DNA of 30,927 nt from Labyrinthula sp. Ha (Eukaryota > Sar > Bigyra > Labyrinthulida > Labyrinthulaceae): assembly GCA_015227615.1 (NCBI GenBank), contig JAALGZ010000106.1, positions 1 to 30,927 on the forward strand. Direction: 5' to 3'. The translations under genes and the position numbers were made by a program. A model generated the notes under the pieces. The model did not search any database and was not told the origin of the DNA. It saw nothing but the letters and a program-made list of their open reading frames with translations. Shown one piece after another: positions 23,592 to 30,927 of this stretch. Positions within the stretch are counted from its first letter, which is position 1, and each line of letters starts with the position of its first letter.

Positions 23592-25200
23592 AATGAAAAT
23601 TTATTTCACGAAGTCTGCCACAGAGATCGTTCATGAAGAGTCTTTGAGACGATATCCAGTTCTTCTTGCAATAATTAAACATAATTTTAAAGTTATAAAA
23701 GCAGAATTAACGACGAAAGCACATGTATTCAAGCTTCCTTGCAGATATTGCCCAAGAGAGTGGACTTGGTAGAGTAAAAAAATGCTACACTGCTCTCCTG
23801 GACCACTTAAAAACACACATGGGCAAGGGAACTACTGAAGAACTAAAAGAAGAATACGAATGAAAGTGTAGCAGAAAACGCAGAATTTTTTTTGAGTCTA
23901 ACAGTGAAGAAACATCTGATGTTCACAATGGATCTATACTGAACTAATTGGTAAGGAGGAATCAGCCGCTGAACTTGTTAAGCTGTGAAGAGCTTAAGAA
24001 AGTAAAGAATACAGAGGATCCCGTTAGTGAGAATACTATGAGGACTTACATGAAACGAGCAGAATATCTTTTTATTGAAAAAATCAAGGGTGAAGTCGAA
24101 CCAAAATTATTTTGCTTGATCATCGATGGTTGGGTCCATTAAAGGTATAGTTTGAATGGTGTCTTTTATGCTTTGAAAAGTATAAAAATATGACTTTCGT
24201 CTTCTTGTAGTACTTCTTTTGAAAAAGAGACGCAGGCATCAAATGACATTGTTCCTTTCATCACAAGTTGATGCAGAAATTTGGTCTCAATGATGATCGA
24301 CTTTTTGCAAATACTGATAGTATTCCAACGACGAATAAAAAAAGTTTACAGAGAGCTTGGCACACTATTTGTAGGTTGTAATAACCATCGATTTGAATTA
24401 GTTGCAACCGCTTACATCAAGTCTCATGTTGATTTTGACCAGGCTTTAGACAAGGTGTGGAATATTCTTCGCAGAATCAAGAAGTCTAAGAGATTAACAG
24501 AAGCTATAAGAAATTTTATCAACAAGGCGGTTATTCTTCCAAATGTATCGCATTGGAGTGGATTTTTTTTATGATGAAAAGGTACCTTGAGATTTGAGTG
24601 TTCTGTGCACAGCTTAATAATGATGAAATTAGTGCTCTGATACTGGCAGAGGGTGAAAAGAAAGCTCTGGAAAGACTGTCAACTTTCTCACTATTTATGA
24701 CCGCTAAGCAGTAGCTCTTCAAAAAGGAAAGCTTAGCCTTGGTGAATACAAGAAAGTTGTTGAAAATCTCTTAAGAGATGTCAATAATAATGAATCTTTG
24801 TTGAAGTATCCTGAAGATGATGAAGATATTTTGGCTGAGTTTGGTGCTTTTGAAACTGGAGGATTTAATTTTTACTGGGAAAATGAAAATGAACTCGATG
24901 CAGCAGAACACACTACTTTAATCAGTTTAAAATTAGACTCTGATGAAAAAAGTTCCTACACTCCATTCAATGATTCTGTACTTGAAGAGCTTGCTGCCCA
25001 AATTAGAGAAAGCACAATAAAGAGTAGCTACGCAGATGTGGGCTTAACTCCAGCGACTTCTTTCAGTGTAGAAAAATTTTTTAGCCAGTAGAAGCTGATT
25101 GGTACTGACAAGAGAAATAGGATGATGCCAACAAGTTTGATAAGGTTTGTTTTCTTGAAGATAAATCTTGATGAGTTGATGAATCTCAGAGTTTGTTTTG
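23592..25200 (+). mobile_element. Degraded hAT DNA transposon, BED-finger transposase region
   Basis: Conserved hAT blocks occur in the right order on the plus strand. An ATG at 23592 is followed by a BED-type zinc finger (CRYC near 23740, then LLDHLKTHMGKG near 23800). Next come EPKLFCLIIDGW near 24110 (first catalytic Asp), VGCNNHRFELV near 24375 (the usual CxxH region), NVSHWSGF near 24540 (the hAT W block), a Glu/Leu-rich helical part at 24798-24990, and TPATSFSVEKFFSQ near 25050 (hAT dimerisation domain), continuing as KLIGTDKRNRMMP. The blocks lie in several frames with at least five interruptions, so the copy is inactive. The block wording matches hAT transposases I know from oomycete genomes. 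Terminal inverted repeats and the 8-bp target duplication typical of hATs were not found, so the outer limits are unknown. Confidence 0.85.
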
Positions 25201-25843
25201 CTATAAAGAAACCACTTGTAGGTTTCAAATGATGGTCAAGAAGATGAAGAGATGGAAGTATAGGATGAAGAAGAACATTTTCAAGATGCGCTAGGGGGAT
25301 TCTGTTCCTGTGACAAGGAGGTACATTGCGTTGACGAAACTTAAGATTAAAGGGTCTTAAAAAATATTTCACTTTTCTTAGAATGAATATATTTTACTGT
25401 GTAGAAGCTTAAGTATAACATATCCTTATGACCCATATAACTCTTGTGACTTAGACCATTTTTTGTCAAAAAAACAAGTTTATTCTTGGCATTTTACTTA
25501 CAACCCCGGGGGCTTTTGCAGAATCCCACTATTTCCGGTCTCCCAATAGTTTTTTCTCTAACTTTAGTGTCTCCACAAAAATCCACAGATAAGGTTGAAA
25601 CCATTAAATCCACAAAAATCCAATTGAGGATTACTGAATTCTATCATCTCTCTTTCTTGAATTATGTTGAAAAACATTATGCCACGTCATTAAAGGATAA
25701 TATTAAAGAAATTAATGAAAAGATCAACAATGATTTATAACCGTTTGTATCAAACTACCTTTCGAAAAAAACAAGATAAAACATAGCAACGAAAAATTCT
25801 AGGATATTCATATTAAATAGCATAGAATTCTTGGAAAAAATAA
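25201..25843. other. Spacer between the hAT remnant and the adhesin-like gene
   Basis: No supported gene. The left part probably still belongs to the transposon, and the right part should hold the promoter of the gene starting at 25844. An open stretch up to 25740 is Lys/Glu/Asn rich but has no ATG. Confidence 0.45.
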
Positions 25844-28800
25844 ATGAAACTGTGGATCTTGGCGGTGTTTGCCTCAGCCGCCTACATAAATTTGAATTTA
25901 TGCAAAGAAAGTTCAGAACCGGAATACTACTTCCTTAATAAAGAAGACTTTGAGGTCCATTATGATGCATTAAGTTTTGATGATGCATATAGAAGATGTT
26001 TTAATTCTGGAAAAAGTTTGCTGTCAATTGAATCATATAAAGTTTTTGAAGCTCTGCTGCCTAGAAGTGTAAGAAATAAATTTCAAGCCGAGCACACGAG
26101 GACAAATTTCAATGAAGAGTTCTGGGTGTTAGAAAAACAATCAAGCTCTTTAAATAAGATAAATTCTGTTTCAAATAATGTCCTGAAGTGCTTTCATGCA
26201 GTTAGATCACCAAGCTCGTTGGAATGGGTGCTAAAACAGGAATCCAACTGCTTGAAACCAAGACCTTTTGTCTGCGTCGATAATAAGAATAATAGCCGCT
26301 GCTCTGAAACTGGAACACTAGTTGAGTATCTTGACTCGAGGTCACTTTCAGCAGAACAACAAGAGCTTGATTTCGATGGTGCCAATAAATTTTGTTCCGG
26401 TATAGAGTTCTCATTAGATTATCATAAGCATGTGCATAATATAGGGCTGAATAAGGATGCAAGGTATTGGAGAAACTTAGATAAAAGCATATTGGACCAG
26501 AAAACCTATCTCTCTAGAATTATTTCAAGTTTTATACCTTCCTTTATGACAACAGCAAATGCTAACTGCCGAGTGCAATTGGATTCCTCCAATCTCTCTG
26601 AAAAGTCCTCATGTGCAGAAAAGAACTCTTTTGTTTGTAGCAGAAGTGTTGAAACTAAGTTGTGCAAAGGCCAAGGTCTGGCATCAGATGTCGAAATACA
26701 GTATAAACTACCATTATCCTCAAGTTCTGGTCAATTTAATTCACGTGGCCTACAAAGCTGTGTTCCAGAGGTAAACCATTTCAATCTTCAAGAAATTGCG
26801 TTGAACAATTTAGGTGGGTTTTGTGGCTTTGAGCAAGGTCAAACAGATTTATGTCAACATGGTCAACAAGTTATTCAGTTTTCCAATGTTACCCAGGTAA
26901 ACGGAATCCCAGTGTTTCTTACAGTGAGCAATTTGTCCGATTACTCTCCTTTTAACGCTCAGAAAAATGGGATTATGGGAGAATTTGGCCAGATTAATAT
27001 GGCTGCAAACTCAAATACTTCGTTTGAGTTTTACTTTCACGATGAAAATGGAATGGCTGTTTACTTGGATCATATTCCATTTACTATATATGACCTAGAC
27101 AATGGTGGTTGTGACTGCGAACTGCCACTTTGTTCAAGTTGTACGACCTGTAATAGCCCAGCACATTCACGAGAAGTGTTTACAGTTTTGTCTACAGAAG
27201 TCATTAATTGGGACTTGGACGTAGATAGTTCTCTTTGTGTTGACCAAACAGCTTCCTCGGTGTCATTTTCTTCAACTGAAGAAGGAACTTTTGCGGATAA
27301 CCCCACATCACCATCAGCACTGACTGAGTTTCAGAGAAAAGTCTCTGTTACAGTTGAGTATACTCAAAGATCTTCTTTTGTGGTGAACTTTCGCTCTATT
27401 GGTGGTCTATCTGGGAGAAATTTTTTATATACTTTCTTTAATTACACTGAATGCCTTACTGATACACCAACTTCTCAACCTACTGTAACAATATCTCCCC
27501 CGGCCCCGGCTCCACAAAGTGCGTGCGCAGATAATTTCACTTTAACTAAGGCCTCACAGACAATCAACGCTCTGGGACAGCCCTGTTCTTCTGAGTTTTC
27601 TCAAGAATCCATTTGTCTCGACCGTGGGACAGGGTTCTTATTGTTTTCTGATATTGGAATTTATAATAACGTGGCTGTGTCACTGTTGATCGAGAATTTA
27701 ACAGAATATTATGCAGCTAATTCACAGAACAATGGTGTTGATGGAGATTTTGGTAGAATCAACATAAGGAACAATGCTGCTGTTCGGTTCCGCTTCAGTT
27801 TTGTCGATAGCACCCTAAGTGAGGTCAATATTTCCGAGTTGACTTTTACTTTCTTTGACATAGAAAACGGGGGCTGCAACTGCGACATTAACAGCTGTGC
27901 TGTGTGTCCAGAATGCATCTCTGCCGACAAAGCAAGAGAGTTCATTAGAGTAAATACTACTTCCCTACAAAGTTTCTTCTTAGATGCAAATTCTTTGCTT
28001 TGCACCTCAGGAACACCAGATATATTAGAGCTGAGCTCTAGTACCGAAGGTTTTTTCGGTGACAACCCAACAGATATTAATTCATTAACGAATTTTCAAG
28101 AAAGGGTGTCTGCGGGTTTATTGTTTCATGATTTCTCTTCGTTTGAAGTAGAGCTGGAGGTCCAAGGTGGGCTCAATGGCAGAAATGTTCTGTTTGGGTT
28201 TTCAAACACCTTTCTTAATTGCAGTTCAACATCGAATGCTAGCATACCAACGAATAGTCCAACTACTGGTTTGCTAATCTCCCCAACATCTTCACCAACT
28301 GCTGTTTCATCGGGATGTAATGATCTTCTTATAAGCTTAGAGAACAGAGAAGTGGAAAAAAACAACCTTGGAGGGTATTGTGGTAATTCTGGTTTGTGTG
28401 GTGAGAATGAGGACAAGAACATTCTTATTAAGAATGCTTTTCTTTTCCAGAACAAAAACATATCAATTCGAATCGAAAACACAACAGCCTATGCTCCAGT
28501 GAATAGTGCTCGCAATGGTATACTGAACGATCTATTTCAGCTTAACCTCAAGAGGGATACGAATGTTACTTTGAAGTTTTCGTTTCTAGAAGAAAACCTC
28601 CAGCTAATTCAGTTAACAAGCGTTTCCTTAACTGTATTCGACATCGACAACGGGGGATGTACTTGTGAAAGTGATGGCTGTGGATCATGTGATGATTGTA
28701 GCTCATCAAACAACGCCAGGGAGGTGGTTTCGGTTAATTCTAGTGCCCCGGCGAGGCTAGTTATTCCTTCCCCGAATCGCTTGTGCATATCTTCGGATCA

Positions 28801-30927
28801 AGATAAAACATCATTTATGTCCACAGTAGAAGGTTTTGGATCAGATAATCCATCTAGCGCGTTAACACTCACTGAGGCACAAAAACAGGTTTCTGTTGGA
28901 ATAGTATTTGAAAACATTTCTGCTTTTTCGGTTACTTTGCAGGTAATGGGTGGAACCAATGGTAGAAATTTTTTCTTTGCATTTGAATCTAACTTGGAAA
29001 CATGCGAAACCAACCAGCCCACAGTGAACCCGACGTTGGCTCCAACACTTGGCCCATCCCGAGCCCCTTCGATGGGCCCTTCAGAGACTCCGACACAGAA
29101 TCCTACTACATTTCCTTCGGTATCGCCTACTGAAGCACCAACTATTAAACCGTCATTAGCACCCACAAACAAACCGACTGTATTGCCTACAGAGAATCCA
29201 TCATACGCACCTTCTTTTGAACCCACAGAGATTCCTACTGTCAGCCCTTCGAGAAGTCCTACAACAAGTGAACAAGGTTGTGAATACCTGGAAACTAACC
29301 TTACTTCAGCTTCTATAACACGCAACAACTTAGGTGGGCTTTGTGGTAATGGTGGAACATATGGTCAAAATTGTGGTTCTACCGTCGAAGAAGGAATTTA
29401 TCTGTCAAACGTTGCCACGTTAGGTTCCGAACCAATATCGATTGAGCTTAATAACCAGTCGGAATATCAAGCCTTCAACAATGCAAGAAACGGCATAGAG
29501 AATGATCTTGTTCAACTTAATTTACTGGCTTCAAGCAGCCTTAGCTTAAGGGTCTCGTTCAGAGACTCCAATGGAGATCTTGTTGTTATCCCAAGGCTTC
29601 TGGTGTCTGTGTTTGACCTTGATAACGGCGGTTGTTCATGTGAAAACTCGCAGTGTCCCCAATGCTTTGGATGCTCTGACCCTTCTTACGCAAGAGAAAT
29701 TGTTGCTGTTCCTACAAATGATTTTGACCAGTACCTCCTCGAGTCAAACCACCAACTGTGTGTAGATTCGAACTCCTCCTTGACAACCTTTTCTTCAACA
29801 AGAGAGGGCTTTGCAGCTGATAACCCACAGAGTGCGTTCTCACTCTCTACTGATCAGAAAAGAATATCTGTGGGCCTCACATATAATCGTGTGTCGGAGA
29901 TAGACATTACACTCAGGGTTAATGGTGGACTTACAGGTCGAAATTTCTATTTTGCTTTTGATTCTGACCTGGCTGCATGTGACACAGGCAGCCCTACTGA
30001 ATCCCCGACAGATTCTCCGACATTTAATCCATCAGCTTCTCCTAGTTTGGGCCCTTCCATCTCCCCTACTTTCACTCCCACCTTTTCTCCTACGCTATCT
30101 CCAACACTAGTACCCTCTTCATCACCAAGTTATGCTCCAACTATATCCCCATCCACTGCGCCAACGTTATCTCCATCTTCTAGGCCTTCGTTTTCACCTA
30201 CCACTAATCCCACTAGTGGGCCAACTCGTAGTCCAAGTGCAAGTCCAACTAAATCTCCGACATTAAGCCCAACTGTCTCACCTACAACATCACCAACTAC
30301 ATCACCAACTGTTAGTCCAACTGTTTCGCCTACTGTAAGTCCAACAGCATCTCCTACAACATCGCCAACTACATCTCCGACTGTTAGTCCAACTGTTTCA
30401 CCTACTGTAAGTCCAACAGCATCTCCTACAACATCACCAACTACATCTCCGACTATTAGTCCAACTGTTTCACCTACTGTCTCACCCACAACATCACCAA
30501 CTACATCTCCAACTATGAGTCCAACTGTTTCACCTACTGTAAGTCCAACAGCATCTCCTACCACATCGCCAACTACATCTCCGACTATTAGTCCAACTGT
30601 TTCACCTACTGTCTCACCCACAACATCACCAACTACATCTCCAACTATGAGTCCAACTGTTTCACCTACTGTCTCACCTACAACATCACCAACTACATCT
30701 CCAACTATGAGTCCAACTGTTTCACCTACTGTCTCACCTACAACATCACCAACTACATCTCCAACTATGAGTCCAACTGTTTCACCTACTGTCTCACCCA
30801 CAACATCACCAACTACATCTCCAACTATGAGTCCAACTGTTTCACCTACTGTAAGTCCAACAGCATCTCCTACCACATCACCAACTACATCTCCGACTGT
30901 TAGTCCAACTGTTTCACCCACAACATC
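25844..30927 (+). CDS. Secreted lectin/mucin-like adhesin, 3' end outside the window
   Basis: One frame runs open from the ATG at 25844 to the last base, at least 1694 residues. It starts with a signal peptide ([14 protein letters not shown]). Two degenerate C-type-lectin-like domains follow, each with the four-Cys pattern and a closing F-V-C: Cys 52, 116, 136, 144 (KPRPFVCV) and Cys 184, 242, 257, 265 (KNSFVCSR). The WIGL core is replaced by FWVL and YWRNL, and no clear EPN/QPD calcium motif is seen. Then come four copies of a module of about 220 residues (about 315-536, 563-793, 826-1049, 1144-1376), each with a D[LI][DE]NGGCxC signature, two more CxxC-spaced Cys and a closing GRN[FV] block. 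A Pro/Thr linker (1056-1142) precedes copy four, and a Ser-Pro-Thr array (from about 1381) follows. Likely extracellular and heavily O-glycosylated; a GPI or membrane anchor would lie beyond the window. Ligand unknown. Confidence 0.8.
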   Translation, partial: MKLWILAVFASAAYINLNLCKESSEPEYYFLNKEDFEVHYDALSFDDAYRRCFNSGKSLLSIESYKVFEALLPRSVRNKFQAEHTRTNFNEEFWVLEKQSSSLNKINSVSNNVLKCFHAVRSPSSLEWVLKQESNCLKPRPFVCVDNKNNSRCSETGTLVEYLDSRSLSAEQQELDFDGANKFCSGIEFSLDYHKHVHNIGLNKDARYWRNLDKSILDQKTYLSRIISSFIPSFMTTANANCRVQLDSSNLSEKSSCAEKNSFVCSRSVETKLCKGQGLASDVEIQYKLPLSSSSGQFNSRGLQSCVPEVNHFNLQEIALNNLGGFCGFEQGQTDLCQHGQQVIQFSNVTQVNGIPVFLTVSNLSDYSPFNAQKNGIMGEFGQINMAANSNTSFEFYFHDENGMAVYLDHIPFTIYDLDNGGCDCELPLCSSCTTCNSPAHSREVFTVLSTEVINWDLDVDSSLCVDQTASSVSFSSTEEGTFADNPTSPSALTEFQRKVSVTVEYTQRSSFVVNFRSIGGLSGRNFLYTFFNYTECLTDTPTSQPTVTISPPAPAPQSACADNFTLTKASQTINALGQPCSSEFSQESICLDRGTGFLLFSDIGIYNNVAVSLLIENLTEYYAANSQNNGVDGDFGRINIRNNAAVRFRFSFVDSTLSEVNISELTFTFFDIENGGCNCDINSCAVCPECISADKAREFIRVNTTSLQSFFLDANSLLCTSGTPDILELSSSTEGFFGDNPTDINSLTNFQERVSAGLLFHDFSSFEVELEVQGGLNGRNVLFGFSNTFLNCSSTSNASIPTNSPTTGLLISPTSSPTAVSSGCNDLLISLENREVEKNNLGGYCGNSGLCGENEDKNILIKNAFLFQNKNISIRIENTTAYAPVNSARNGILNDLFQLNLKRDTNVTLKFSFLEENLQLIQLTSVSLTVFDIDNGGCTCESDGCGSCDDCSSSNNAREVVSVNSSAPARLVIPSPNRLCISSDQDKTSFMSTVEGFGSDNPSSALTLTEAQKQVSVGIVFENISAFSVTLQVMGGTNGRNFFFAFESNLETCETNQPTVNPTLAPTLGPSRAPSMGPSETPTQNPTTFPSVSPTEAPTIKPSLAPTNKPTVLPTENPSYAPSFEPTEIPTVSPSRSPTTSEQGCEYLETNLTSASITRNNLGGLCGNGGTYGQNCGSTVEEGIYLSNVATLGSEPISIELNNQSEYQAFNNARNGIENDLVQLNLLASSSLSLRVSFRDSNGDLVVIPRLLVSVFDLDNGGCSCENSQCPQCFGCSDPSYAREIVAVPTNDFDQYLLESNHQLCVDSNSSLTTFSSTREGFAADNPQSAFSLSTDQKRISVGLTYNRVSEIDITLRVNGGLTGRNFYFAFDSDLAACDTGSPTESPTDSPTFNPSASPSLGPSISPTFTPTFSPTLSPTLVPSSSPSYAPTISPSTAPTLSPSSRPSFSPTTNPTSGPTRSPSASPTKSPTLSPTVSPTTSPTTSPTVSPTVSPTVSPTASPTTSPTTSPTVSPTVSPTVSPTASPTTSPTTSPTISPTVSPTVSPTTSPTTSPTMSPTVSPTVSPTASPTTSPTTSPTISPTVSPTVSPTTSPTTSPTMSPTVSPTVSPTTSPTTSPTMSPTVSPTVSPTTSPTTSPTMSPTVSPTVSPTTSPTTSPTMSPTVSPTVSPTASPTTSPTTSPTVSPTVSPTT
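29010..29268 (+). repeat. Pro/Thr/Ser-rich linker inside the adhesin gene
   Basis: About 86 codons made of imperfect APT, SPT, NPT and KPT steps (for example [18 protein letters not shown]). It separates module copies three and four. At DNA level the units are far more diverged than in the C-terminal array, so this part is older or not subject to recent expansion. Confidence 0.8.
30240..30927 (+). repeat. Nested coding minisatellite (12-bp, 60-bp and 72-bp periods)
   Basis: The basic unit is 12 bp, coding Ser-Pro-Thr-X. These are grouped into higher-order units of 72 bp (from about 30311) and 60 bp. Four consecutive 60-bp units starting at 30601, 30661, 30721 and 30781 are nearly identical, differing mainly at one C/T site. 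X cycles through Val, Thr, Ala, Met and Ile in a fixed order inside each higher-order unit. The array runs off the window end, so copy number is unknown. The near identity points to recent expansion by unequal exchange or slippage. Confidence 0.9.

Noticed and set aside
25486-25740. 84-codon Lys/Glu/Asn-rich plus-strand frame
   Set aside because: No ATG anywhere in the frame, no motif, and no splice link to the gene at 25844 that I could support.
28798-29328. Minus-strand frame rich in VGxxVG
   Set aside because: Antisense shadow of the Pro/Thr linker of the adhesin gene, with no start context or domain of its own.
30130-30921. Minus-strand frame of 263 codons made of [14 protein letters not shown] repeats
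   Set aside because: It is the mirror of the Ser-Pro-Thr array in the plus-strand adhesin gene; a repeat with a period divisible by three stays open on both strands.

Overview
This is an AT-rich nuclear segment from a protist. It holds three large intact genes, two degraded DNA transposons and several decayed coding stretches separated by gene-poor DNA. The suggestion of a stramenopile (heterokont) or related group rests on a hAT transposase whose blocks match the type I know from oomycetes, a secreted protein ending in long Ser-Pro-Thr repeats, and very small T-rich introns. No rRNA, tRNA or organellar gene was seen, and the species cannot be named.

Layout. 1-1190: no gene. 1191-3187 (-): decayed membrane-protein gene with two terminal hydrophobic segments around an ectodomain. 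3384-3777 (+): possible gene remnant. 3870-4240: TTCAAG-rich low-complexity DNA. 4256-6351 (-): degraded Mutator-like (MULE) transposase with DDE core and SWIM zinc finger. 6352-8080: nothing recognised. 8140-9591 (+): a chain of coding-like fragments, unidentified. 9592-12000: nothing recognised. 12001-12076: 32-bp tandem repeat in the upstream region of the next gene. 12221-16279 (+): intact 1352-residue prominin-like five-pass membrane protein. 16280-17738: non-coding. 17739-20449 (-): 860-residue polytopic membrane protein reconstructed from five exons separated by introns of only 30-33 nt, including a 17-nt micro-exon. 20450-23591: nothing recognised. 23592-25200 (+): degraded BED-finger hAT transposase. 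25844 to beyond the window end (+): a secreted adhesin-like protein of at least 1694 residues, open to the last base, with two C-type-lectin-like domains, four copies of a cysteine-signature module and a Ser-Pro-Thr tail encoded by a minisatellite.

The three intact genes all encode cell-surface or endomembrane proteins: a prominin-like shaper of membrane protrusions, a VTT/DedA-like polytopic protein and a lectin/mucin-like adhesin. There is no evidence that they act in one pathway; they are separated by kilobases, and the middle one is on the opposite strand. The strongest candidates for something new are the adhesin with its repeated module, the tiny-intron architecture with a micro-exon, and the prominin-like protein with a hugely enlarged first loop.
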